From positions 1 through 22,882 of IMG/VR virus record IMGVR_UViG_3300045049_000041: 22,882 nucleotides of DNA. One strand, 5' to 3'. Below, in pieces: positions 5,852-13,249 of the stretch. Each line of letters opens with the position of its first letter. Positions within the stretch are counted from its first letter, which is position 1. The notes beneath the pieces were generated by a model. The model ran no database searches. It was not told the DNA's origin and saw only the letters and a list, made by a program, of their open reading frames with translations. A program made the position numbers and the translations under genes. This stretch comes from a virus.

Positions 5852-6049
5852 TTAGAGGCTTTTCGAGCCGAGCAGGAAGGCCGCCTTTACCTTCTCTTCC
5901 GCGCTAGTGGCGTCATTGATGATTGCATCTAGCGCGTGATGCATTGCGCCGAGAGTAAAAGCGGCCTCGATGCGCTCTTCTACTGAACGGGCATCTTGCT
6001 TCAGCATTTCAATCTCGTTATGTGCGCGGTTCTTAATGGAATCAAACAT
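5852..6049 (-). CDS. 65-aa protein with internal duplication, upstream of endolysin
   Basis: ATG at 6049 with a strong AAGGAG site. The sequence contains two matching segments 27 residues apart: SVEERIEAAFTLGAMHH (22-38) and SAEEKVKAAFLLGSKSL (49-65). This suggests two copies of a short helix, perhaps a helical hairpin. There is no membrane segment or signal. It sits at the head of the lysis genes and its translation probably feeds the weak GTG start of the endolysin. A role in lysis timing is possible but nothing in the sequence shows it directly. Confidence 0.6.
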   Translation of the reverse strand: MFDSIKNRAHNEIEMLKQDARSVEERIEAAFTLGAMHHALDAIINDATSAEEKVKAAFLLGSKSL

Positions 6050-6078
6050 TTTTAGCTCCTTTTAGCGTGGTACTAGCA

Positions 6079-6087
6079 TGATATGCT
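6079..6087 (+). promoter_or_regulatory. extended -10 promoter for the protease gene
   Basis: TG-A-TATGCT matches the extended -10 form (TGnTATAAT, with TATGCT as a four-of-six box). The -35 region is poor, as often in extended -10 promoters. An alternative -10, TATATT, lies at 6089-6094. Transcription would start near 6094, about 25 bases before the protease ATG, giving this plus-strand gene its own expression. Confidence 0.4.
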
Positions 6088-6118
6088 CTATATTGGCATT
6101 TCGCCACTAGGAGATATC

Positions 6119-7273
6119 ATGCCTGTAGAAAACTATGCGATTGTTGACGATATCAACAATTCAGCCGGAATAAATCACGCTTCAGTGGTAGAGGGAACGA
6201 TTGAGCACTATCTCGAACTCTACGGCGATACCGGCAACGTAAGCGCTAGCGCACAGTTTCCGCAACCGTCTGGTGGCAATATGGGTGTTTGCTACACGAC
6301 GGCGACTGCAAGCGCTGCGACCGTGGAAAACAACAGTTGGGGCAGCCCTGGCACGATGGCACTTGGCACGCTGCAGACATCGTATCCGAGCGACAATACT
6401 AATCTCGAAAATGCCTTCCTGGCTAATAAGACGCTTGTATTCGCAGCCGGAAATTGGGGATCTGGCAATTCGAATAATATCGACGTAGAGTGCTCCTCTT
6501 CTTGGACGATCAACGTCAGCGCAGCGGACGACATCGGAAGCGGCTCGCTCGGTAATCTTACCTATTACAGCTACGCTAATCCGGGTCTAACCAACTATGT
6601 GATGAGCGGGCAAGCTGTGAACTCAACGATGGTTGGCACAAGCTTTGCCGCCCCGCGCTTGTCAGCGCTAGCGCTCATCCTGCAAGCACAGCACAATAAC
6701 CAATTGACGCAATCTGAGATTCACACGCTGCTAGACACTTACAGTGATGGTGTGAACCTGACGCAAGATGCTCAAGGTGGCGGTAGTGTGGCCGCCGCTG
6801 GTAATTTCGTGTGGCATCGTATCGATGACGCCACGTTCGGCCGTATCGTCAATGCATCCGCTAGCTATGTGCCGGGCACCGTTAACACCACAACACAAGC
6901 CGAAGGGCTGTATGCGCTTGAACTTGACCGCGTTGGGGATTCTGGTGGCGTTGCGTGGTTGGCGGGTGTTATCGCGTCGCAAGGTATTGCACAAGCAGCA
7001 GCGGACCTCAAGGGAAGCGCTGAATACCAGACGGTAAGCCAACACCAATTCAACAACGTCACACTGTTTGAAAAAGTGCAGGCGCTATATCACGACGGCC
7101 TTGGCCGCGAGTCGGACGATGGTGGTATGGCCTACTGGCTAAATCGCGTCGTCAGCGATCATCTACCTAACTTCAATCAGATTTCCTCAACCGGCCAATT
7201 CATCGATCTGCATCAATACTATGCAGCATTCTTTGGGGCTGCCGGAGTCGCACAGCCCACATGGCTAAGTTAA
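6119..7273 (+). CDS. subtilisin-like serine protease with C-terminal DUF4214 region
   Basis: I chose the ATG at 6119 because TAGGAGA lies seven bases upstream; an in-frame ATG at 6083 lacks a site. The 384-aa product has subtilase (S8) hallmarks: GTSFAAP at 173-179 with nucleophile Ser175, AAGN at 109-112 with oxyanion-hole Asn112, and NNSWG at 71-75. Asp10 in AIVDD and His20 in NHASVVEG are the likely remaining triad members, though their spacing is much shorter than in classical subtilisins. The C-terminal part holds two DUF4214-like units, one from about 264 (LYALELDRVGDSGGVAWLAG) and one from about 323 (LYHDGLGRESDDGGMAYWL); that domain is typical of secreted bacterial surface proteins. 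No signal peptide is present. The gene is read opposite to the late genes around it, as a moron. The substrate is unknown. Confidence 0.8.
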   Translation: MPVENYAIVDDINNSAGINHASVVEGTIEHYLELYGDTGNVSASAQFPQPSGGNMGVCYTTATASAATVENNSWGSPGTMALGTLQTSYPSDNTNLENAFLANKTLVFAAGNWGSGNSNNIDVECSSSWTINVSAADDIGSGSLGNLTYYSYANPGLTNYVMSGQAVNSTMVGTSFAAPRLSALALILQAQHNNQLTQSEIHTLLDTYSDGVNLTQDAQGGGSVAAAGNFVWHRIDDATFGRIVNASASYVPGTVNTTTQAEGLYALELDRVGDSGGVAWLAGVIASQGIAQAAADLKGSAEYQTVSQHQFNNVTLFEKVQALYHDGLGRESDDGGMAYWLNRVVSDHLPNFNQISSTGQFIDLHQYYAAFFGAAGVAQPTWLS

Positions 7274-7614
7274 GTTCCGATCGGATATGCTGGCATTGTC
7301 GGTAGCGTTGACTGCGTGCCGTTCACCACGGCGCGCAGGTTCATCCTATAGGATTGCCAGATAGTCGGAACGGGTACGCCGGCCGAATAGCAGCGCAGAA
7401 CGACTCTATCTGATTGCTCAAGGAGTGCTTTTGCTTGAAGCGCAAGAATCTCCTGCGCTTTGGCAGATGCATTCGGGTCAGGTCCGAAGACGGAACCATT
7501 CCATGTTCCCCCGATGATGCAACCTGAAGCAAAGGGAATCCACGAAGCATCAAGCGCGTGCTCGGCCTCTGCGATGTTGACCACAATGCCGTTTTGTACG
7601 ATTGCGAACTGCAT
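7270..7614 (-). CDS. small tail-fibre-associated protein
   Basis: The ATG at 7614 overlaps the tail-fibre stop as TAATG, with GGGGAG upstream. The 114-aa product begins MQFAIVQNGIVVNIAEAE, followed by SWIPFASGCIIGGTWNGSVF. Proteins with this opening (a short beta strand reporting on 'I-V-x-N-G-x-V-x-N') are regularly found right after tail-fibre genes and are annotated as tail-fibre assembly or tail proteins. The role here rests on that position and pattern. Its stop codon overlaps the protease stop codon on the opposite strand by three bases. Confidence 0.6.
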   Translation of the reverse strand: MQFAIVQNGIVVNIAEAEHALDASWIPFASGCIIGGTWNGSVFGPDPNASAKAQEILALQAKALLEQSDRVVLRCYSAGVPVPTIWQSYRMNLRAVVNGTQSTLPTMPAYPIGT

Positions 7615-9473
7615 TAGATCACTCCCCAAATACGTAGTTCACCACGCGCCCCGGCTCCGCTGGATGTGCCTTGACTGCCACCTCCTCCACCGGCTGGAGC
7701 ACTTCCCGCTGTAGCTGCGCCACTCGTCGCACCTGCTCCGCCTGCACCCCCATTTTGGCTTGTGCCTGCTGTTGTTAGAGCGTTAGAGCTATTTACTCCT
7801 CCGCCTGATCCGCCACCATAAAGAGAATTTCCCGCAACAGCATCAGTACCATTGGAGGCGTATCCTCCCGCATATGTACCGTTAACATTGTTACCAGATC
7901 CAGCGGATGAATAATAGACTGATTCAAAGCCATAACTTCCATTCTCTGGAGCTATAGCTGTACGGCGAAGCTGACGGGTACCTACTTTCAAAGAACCAGG
8001 CCATTGGCCAGCTTGAGCCCCTGAGACTGTAAACCAATTGCCAAAACTCGTATCGCCACCTGAATTACCTGTACCAGCAGAAGATATAGCAGCACCACCA
8101 GCACCAATAGTTATCGTTTCCGATGAAGCTAGACCAGAGGCCAAAAGTTTAAATGGGAAACTACCACCACCATGTCCGCCTGGAGCAGCAGTTCCTGCTG
8201 AAGACAAATTACCACTTGCCCCACCAGACCAGGCCATGCCCTCAAAATATTGATATCCAGGGGACTTATTAAACGTGCCGGATGAGGTATACGTCATGTA
8301 AAACGGTTGAAGCACAATCGAGTAGCATGAGGTGCCGTCGCTGACGATGAGCCGCGCTTCATTCGGGTAGCTGATAAAGCTATTTACGCCGTCAATCGTC
8401 TCCGCCGCGTTCATCTGGAACGTAATTGGCTGACCACTGCTATTGCGAGTGTAGACAAACCATCCATTACCCAACGTGGCATTGGCGGAGAAGGTCTGCG
8501 TGAAGGGACCCGCGGTAAAATCGATCAGTGTGGAATTATCTGCGACGCCTAGAATCGTATTGGAGCTGCGAGGGCTTCTCTTAACTGAGGCAGCCGTTGC
8601 CTGAGGACTAAGATGTACAATCGTGGAATAGAGCGCTGTCCCATCAGTAAAGACTAGTCGCACTTCCCCAGGAAGCATCGTGGCACTAGATGCGCCGTCG
8701 ATGGTTTCAACACCGTTCGGCTGCAGCATAATGTTTCCAGAGCCGTTGTTATTGCGCACATAGACAAACCATCCGTTCGTCAGCGATGCACTAGCGGAGA
8801 ACGTCTGCGTAAACAGGGCGTTGATGTCAATGAACGTCGAATCATCTGCATAGGCAAGCACAGTGTTACTCGTTCGAGGACTGCGCTTGATCGTAGAGGG
8901 CAAGCCTGGATGGATCACAACGGAATACAGCGCTGTGCCATCACAGAAGACAAGGCGCGTTTCAGTCGGCAGGACGGTTGCCGAAGATGCGCCGTCGATG
9001 GTTTCGCCGCCGTTCGGTTGCAAGGTAATGGCTGAGCTTGCATCATTGCGGATATAGCAGGACCATCCGTTTCCTAGCGTCGCGCTCGCTACGAACGTTT
9101 GCGTGAAGACGTTTTGAACTTCAATGAAGGTCGAGTTGTCTTCTACAGCTAGGGCTGTATTCGAGGTACGAGGACTGCGAACGATGGTGAAGCCAGATGT
9201 TCCACTACCGGAACTGGTCTGCTGGTCCCAGATCGTATTACCTGCTGAGTCCTTGACGATCTGGCGGAAGTCTCCCGCCCCCCAGATCACCGCACGGCCT
9301 GCAGAGTCCAGAACTACCGGATTGGTGTTCAGGATAGTCAGCGCTTCGTCCTGGTAAGTATTCTTGAACGTGGTAGTGTTAGGAATGTAGAAGGTGACGC
9401 TACCGCCGTTCAGCGGTACGCCATTATTATCAAAGAACTGTTGTTTGCCATTCGGCAGCGGCAGAGCGGCCAT
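7614..9473 (-). CDS. tail fibre with three repeated modules and a glycine-rich tip
   Basis: A 619-aa protein. Residues 1-90 (LPLPNGKQQFFDNNGVPLNG, then ILNTNPVVLDSAGRAVIW) form the conserved N-terminal domain that attaches many podovirus fibres to the tail. Three modules of about 92 residues follow (about 99-190, 197-288, 298-391), each opening with RSPR(T/S)SNT and containing FTQTF, GNGW or TNGW, ETIDG and DGT. From about 413 to the end the protein is very Gly/Ser/Ala-rich, with GGGSGGG and GGAGGAGA runs, closing with GARGELRIWGVI. Gly-rich tips that fold as packed polyglycine helices are known in phage receptor adhesins, so the C-terminus is the likely receptor-binding part. AAGGA precedes the ATG. 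Confidence 0.85.
   Translation of the reverse strand: MAALPLPNGKQQFFDNNGVPLNGGSVTFYIPNTTTFKNTYQDEALTILNTNPVVLDSAGRAVIWGAGDFRQIVKDSAGNTIWDQQTSSGSGTSGFTIVRSPRTSNTALAVEDNSTFIEVQNVFTQTFVASATLGNGWSCYIRNDASSAITLQPNGGETIDGASSATVLPTETRLVFCDGTALYSVVIHPGLPSTIKRSPRTSNTVLAYADDSTFIDINALFTQTFSASASLTNGWFVYVRNNNGSGNIMLQPNGVETIDGASSATMLPGEVRLVFTDGTALYSTIVHLSPQATAASVKRSPRSSNTILGVADNSTLIDFTAGPFTQTFSANATLGNGWFVYTRNSSGQPITFQMNAAETIDGVNSFISYPNEARLIVSDGTSCYSIVLQPFYMTYTSSGTFNKSPGYQYFEGMAWSGGASGNLSSAGTAAPGGHGGGSFPFKLLASGLASSETITIGAGGAAISSAGTGNSGGDTSFGNWFTVSGAQAGQWPGSLKVGTRQLRRTAIAPENGSYGFESVYYSSAGSGNNVNGTYAGGYASNGTDAVAGNSLYGGGSGGGVNSSNALTTAGTSQNGGAGGAGATSGAATAGSAPAGGGGGSQGTSSGAGARGELRIWGVI
8301..9179 (-). repeat. three tandem modules of about 92 codons in the tail fibre
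   Basis: The modules lie at about 9179-8904, 8885-8610 and 8582-8301. Similarity is visible in the DNA: the bases around 8693 and 8990 share GCGCCGTCGATGGTTTC. The first two modules are closer to each other than to the third. The linkers between modules are short, 6 and 9 residues. Confidence 0.8.
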
Positions 9474-9487
9474 GAGGAATCCTTGTT

Positions 9488-9685
9488 ATGGATGCAAGTC
9501 AGTTACAACATGCTCATACAGTTGAATATGTGGCACGGTTCATCGGTGCTGCTATCGGCATTGGCTTGATAGCTTGGTACACAGAGCGCCGCGATGTAGC
9601 CGGCGACTCCCATTGGACAAAGCGTGCTGATCGGTGGATGTTCAACAAATTTCGTTCGCTCATTGGGAAGCAGCCGAAGGCGTAA
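9488..9685 (+). CDS. candidate 65-aa membrane protein on the opposite strand
   Basis: ATG at 9488 preceded by AGGAA at suitable distance, 14 bases from the divergent tail-fibre start. The product starts MDASQLQHAHTVEYVARF, has one hydrophobic segment (FIGAAIGIGLIAWY, about 18-31) and a basic C-terminus (KRADRWMFNKFRSLIGK). This frame fills a 186-base stretch that holds no minus-strand gene, which is unusual in this tightly packed unit, and it ends 26 bases inside the 3' end of the minus-strand transglycosylase gene. No convincing promoter was found. It could be a small inner-membrane protein; translation is not proven. Confidence 0.45.
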   Translation: MDASQLQHAHTVEYVARFIGAAIGIGLIAWYTERRDVAGDSHWTKRADRWMFNKFRSLIGKQPKA

Positions 9686-11777
9686 ATAACACTGGCGTAG
9701 CCAATGGAGCATATCCCCCCAAGCGCATAAACAGATTGCCAACAGGTGCTGCAGCCGCAGGGCGAGCCGTAAGCAAAGCGCCAGCCAATTTTTGACCAGG
9801 CTGACTATAGCCAAGGTTAGCCAATAGTCCAGGAACTAGAGAAAGCCCTTTTGTTGGGATAGCTGCTGCCAATGAAGCGCCAGAAAGCAAACGGCCAGCA
9901 GTTCCAGAATCAGGATATTTTTGTCCTAGAACGTCCTGAGCAGCCTGCGCGAAATCTGTGTTCAATCCATTGCCCGTGGCACGCTGGCTAAGCGTAGACC
10001 CAGAACGAACAGCATTCAGGTATTGAGCCGGCGTAAACACATTGTCTCGCCCCATAGCGCCAACCATACCAGCCGCTTTTTCAATTTGCTTGTATTGCGC
10101 CCATGCGGCATTGGCCTTTTGAAGTTGAGCCGTAACTTCTGCCGGACTGGATCGAGCAACGCTAGAATTCACCGCATCATTCAGATCACCGAGGGCGGAA
10201 GCAAGAGAACGGTCATCCGGTGTTGCATTGCCAAGCATTCGATTGCGAGCCAGTCCAGCAATGGAAGAACGTGTGTCACCCCATTGCTTGCCGGTCATGA
10301 TGCCCTCTGGCGTGAGCTTGTCAGTGATCTGGTTCTTAACGATATTGTCGAACGTTTGGACGGCAGCCGGAGATTCTTGCGCAAGAGTGCTACGAATGGC
10401 GTTTACATCATTCATGAAGGGCTGATCTTCTTGGAAGCTGGCCAGCGGCTCAATGGACTTGTATACCTTCCCGATGGCCTGTTGGACATGCTCCACGCCT
10501 GCCGATCCGGTTTCAACCGATGCAGGCAGCGTCTCGCCAATAGGATCAAGTGCCCTCTGATAGACGGCACGATTGAACTGACCAACGGCTCTGGCCTGCG
10601 CATCTGTGATTGCACTACCTCCAGGCATGCTAGTAAGACGGCCTTCTGTTTGAGCTGCTGCACCACCAAGAATCTGGCCTGGGGTCGGCTGAATGCCTGC
10701 ATCCTGCAGCATTTGAACTTCAGGACGCACAGAGGGACTAATAGCCCGGCCAAGGGCAGTGATAGACGGTGCTAGCACAGCGCCTGCAGCGCTCCCCGCT
10801 AGCATGTGAGCGGTGCGACTGTCGTTGACGCCAACAGGCGCTATAGCGCCAGCCACTGTGCCTTGGCCAGCTCCAGTAGCAGCAAGACGCAATAGACTTG
10901 CTCCACGCGCTGGAGCGGCCACCATTCCAAGAGGAGCCGTTGCTGCGATATTTCCGGCGATGTTACCCGCAAAGCCCGCGCCGGTCGCCATCAAGGGTGC
11001 GTCGCGCTGTGCCGTCTCGTCAGCTTGCTGGCGCAGTTGTTGCACAGTCTGATTGCTCACTAGATTGGGATTAATCCAATTGAGTGCTTCAGCACCAAGC
11101 TGTTTTCCGCCATGGAACGTATCAACGAAGGCTTTACCCATACCAGCGAGGAATTTTTCTCCACCGCTCATCCCTTCGGTTGGATCATAAGTTTGCTGAG
11201 CATTCTGCAGGCTTTGCTGAGTAGGTGCGGCCATTGCACGCGAGAATGCGTCATTGGTGTTTCCTGCTGCAGCCGGCGCACTTCCCATTGCGCGTGAAAA
11301 TGCATCGCCTCCCTGTGTCGAAGGAGCCGCGTTAAGCGTGGGAATGCCAGGCAGCATGGGGCTAGCTTGCTGTTGCTGCGGCTTGATACGTGCCATGACC
11401 TGTTGAGCGTAAGGATTCAATGCCTGCTGCTGGGCTGCCCCTCCATCGCCAAGATTATAAGCCATTGCTGCTTTGGCCGGGTCGCCCCATTTGTTCAGGC
11501 GCTCGTTCAGATACCACGTGCCGACCTGAATACCCTTGTTCGGGTCTTTCATGTCTTGCAGCGTAAGCTTGGTGCCGTTTGCCGCGTTGAAGTCATCAAG
11601 AGCCTGTTGACGCACCTGCATAGCGCCCCATGCGCCTGGATCTGTAGGCTTTGCCTTGTTAACAGCATTCGGATCGCCGTGTGATTCCTGCGTGACAATG
11701 GAATTCACATAAGCCGGATCAAGGTTAAATGCTCGGGCCCATTGATTGATGATTGGCGACAGATCAGGCTTTGCCAT
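9660..11777 (-). CDS. internal virion / DNA-ejection protein with lytic transglycosylase domain (P22 gp16 position)
   Basis: A 705-aa protein. Residues about 5-130 form an SLT-type transglycosylase: catalytic Glu31 in TQESHGDPNAVN, GAMQV (51-55) and AYNLG (106-110) match the E-S, G-L-M-Q and A-Y-N motifs. A Gln-rich linker carries DAFSRAM twice (158-164 and 176-182). A Gly/Ala-rich stretch with membrane character follows at about 265-335, then a long helical C-terminal half. It would be ejected with the DNA and open the peptidoglycan for genome passage. AGGAG lies within the end of the preceding gene. P22 gp16 itself lacks an obvious SLT domain of this kind, so only the position and role are alike. 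Confidence 0.8.
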   Translation of the reverse strand: MAKPDLSPIINQWARAFNLDPAYVNSIVTQESHGDPNAVNKAKPTDPGAWGAMQVRQQALDDFNAANGTKLTLQDMKDPNKGIQVGTWYLNERLNKWGDPAKAAMAYNLGDGGAAQQQALNPYAQQVMARIKPQQQQASPMLPGIPTLNAAPSTQGGDAFSRAMGSAPAAAGNTNDAFSRAMAAPTQQSLQNAQQTYDPTEGMSGGEKFLAGMGKAFVDTFHGGKQLGAEALNWINPNLVSNQTVQQLRQQADETAQRDAPLMATGAGFAGNIAGNIAATAPLGMVAAPARGASLLRLAATGAGQGTVAGAIAPVGVNDSRTAHMLAGSAAGAVLAPSITALGRAISPSVRPEVQMLQDAGIQPTPGQILGGAAAQTEGRLTSMPGGSAITDAQARAVGQFNRAVYQRALDPIGETLPASVETGSAGVEHVQQAIGKVYKSIEPLASFQEDQPFMNDVNAIRSTLAQESPAAVQTFDNIVKNQITDKLTPEGIMTGKQWGDTRSSIAGLARNRMLGNATPDDRSLASALGDLNDAVNSSVARSSPAEVTAQLQKANAAWAQYKQIEKAAGMVGAMGRDNVFTPAQYLNAVRSGSTLSQRATGNGLNTDFAQAAQDVLGQKYPDSGTAGRLLSGASLAAAIPTKGLSLVPGLLANLGYSQPGQKLAGALLTARPAAAAPVGNLFMRLGGYAPLATPVLFTPSAASQ

Positions 11778-11779
11778 GG

Positions 11780-13237
11780 CTACTCCTGAATCAATCCTTG
11801 TGCTACAGCGTTATTATATTGACCACGGAACGTGTTCAACTGCTGTGGATTCATGCGTTTTACGAATGCCTGACGCTGAGTCGGAGACATTGAGTTGAAT
11901 ACAAACAGATTCGGGTCAACCGCCTTGTTCCATTGGCTTTGCCATTGGTTGAATTTGTCCGTCGTCAGGCCAGATTGCTGGAACGCATAGTCCTGAGCGG
12001 CACGCATTTTCTCAGCGGCAATCGTCTTAGCCAAAATATCTTCGTTCGCCAGCTTCGAAATATTCGGGTTGGCGTTTCCTGTAACGGCAGCATTCAAGCG
12101 TGCATCCGTACCTGTTCCTAGCGAGCCAGACACGCTCGATGCGTAGTTCGTAAGAATTTTCTTGAACTCATCGTAATTGGCAATCTGGCGCGGATCAGAG
12201 CCAAGGAAGCTAGGGCCGAAGTTATTAAGCCATGACTTGATGTGGTTCCATTGGTCCGTAGATGGGCCGGTAGCTGCAATGCCTTGCAGTACATCACGTG
12301 CCTGATTCAGCAGGTTAATACGCATTGGAGCGTCAGAGGCCGCATTGTGCAGTGTCTGTGCCGCCGCATTGGACGTAGACCCCATGGCAGTCAATGCAGA
12401 CTGCTCGGATGGCCCAAGGCCAGTCAGGAGTCCAGGTGGCTGGCCACCGGCTCCAGGACGGCCTGTATAGCCACTCCCTCCTCCTTGGCCAACTCCTTCA
12501 AGTTGCTGTTGCTTGGTGATCGTATATTGCCGCCCAGTAGTAAGATCGGTATACGTCACATTGGACGAAGCTTCACCAGGCGTAAGCGTCTTGCCAATCA
12601 CGCCGGTTACATTCGTTTCACCGGTCAGCGGATTGGTATTCAGCACATTGACTTGGCCACCAGTATCGACCGTCTGCACCTTCGGCAACAGCGCCTGCAT
12701 CTTCGCTTCACCAGCCATAGAATTGAGAAAATGCTGTGTAAGAACATTTGCCTGCTGACGAGGATCTATTGGAAAGTTCTGTATCTCTTGCAAACCCTGT
12801 TCCATCGGAATAATGCCATTCCGTACAAGTTCTGATATATTTCTGATGACTTTGCTGCTCATGTCATTCTTTCCCATATCGGGATCATTCATCAAGCTTC
12901 CGAGCGCTCCTCGAATCTGCTGCTGCTTCTTGATATTCATATCCAGCACGCTGGTATCGTATTGCTGCTGCTGATTGCGCTGCGCCGCGATCTTGCCCAT
13001 GAATTCCGGCAAAAACGCCCCGGCTCCGTTCTGAGCGGCAATCGTCTGGAGTTTGCCAAAGTCAACAGAACCATCCGGATTCACGGATTGCTGATATGCG
13101 CTTGCCAACGCCTGGTTAGCGCCAATCTGCATCTGTTGGCCACGTAGCTGCATGATCGTACTGGCTTGCTGCAATGGTTGCAGAAAGTTGTTCTGAGGCA
13201 TTTGCCCTTGTAGCGGGATTGATGGATCGATCGGCAT
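11780..13237 (-). CDS. internal virion / DNA-ejection protein (P22 gp20 position)
   Basis: A 485-aa protein beginning MPIDPSIPLQGQMPQNNFLQ. The N-terminal 115 residues are Gln-rich and helical, with an IMQLRGQQMQIGANQAL segment. A Gly/Pro linker (about 265-285) separates them from a helical C-terminal half ending in a Gln/Asn-rich region (MSPTQRQAFVKRMNPQQLNT). There are no enzymatic motifs. Its place between the repeat-rich gp7-position protein and the transglycosylase, each a few bases away, follows the gp7-gp20-gp16 order of P22. The assignment rests mainly on order and composition. Confidence 0.65.
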   Translation of the reverse strand: MPIDPSIPLQGQMPQNNFLQPLQQASTIMQLRGQQMQIGANQALASAYQQSVNPDGSVDFGKLQTIAAQNGAGAFLPEFMGKIAAQRNQQQQYDTSVLDMNIKKQQQIRGALGSLMNDPDMGKNDMSSKVIRNISELVRNGIIPMEQGLQEIQNFPIDPRQQANVLTQHFLNSMAGEAKMQALLPKVQTVDTGGQVNVLNTNPLTGETNVTGVIGKTLTPGEASSNVTYTDLTTGRQYTITKQQQLEGVGQGGGSGYTGRPGAGGQPPGLLTGLGPSEQSALTAMGSTSNAAAQTLHNAASDAPMRINLLNQARDVLQGIAATGPSTDQWNHIKSWLNNFGPSFLGSDPRQIANYDEFKKILTNYASSVSGSLGTGTDARLNAAVTGNANPNISKLANEDILAKTIAAEKMRAAQDYAFQQSGLTTDKFNQWQSQWNKAVDPNLFVFNSMSPTQRQAFVKRMNPQQLNTFRGQYNNAVAQGLIQE

Positions 13238-13249
13238 TGTGGCTACCTC

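Noticed and set aside
9503-9814. Minus-strand open frame that could fill the gap before the tail fibre
   Set aside because: Half of it overlaps the transglycosylase gene in another frame, and its translation is Leu/Arg/Cys-rich like a shadow frame. The plus-strand frame at 9488-9685 fits better.
10023-10775. Long plus-strand open frame (250 codons) opposite the transglycosylase gene
   Set aside because: It lies wholly antisense to a clear SLT-containing virion gene, its translation is rich in Arg, Cys, Ser and His with no domain pattern, and no convincing ribosome site was seen.
12242-12835. Plus-strand open frame of 197 codons opposite the gp20-position gene
   Set aside because: Antisense shadow, high in Arg, Cys and His, with no independent signals.
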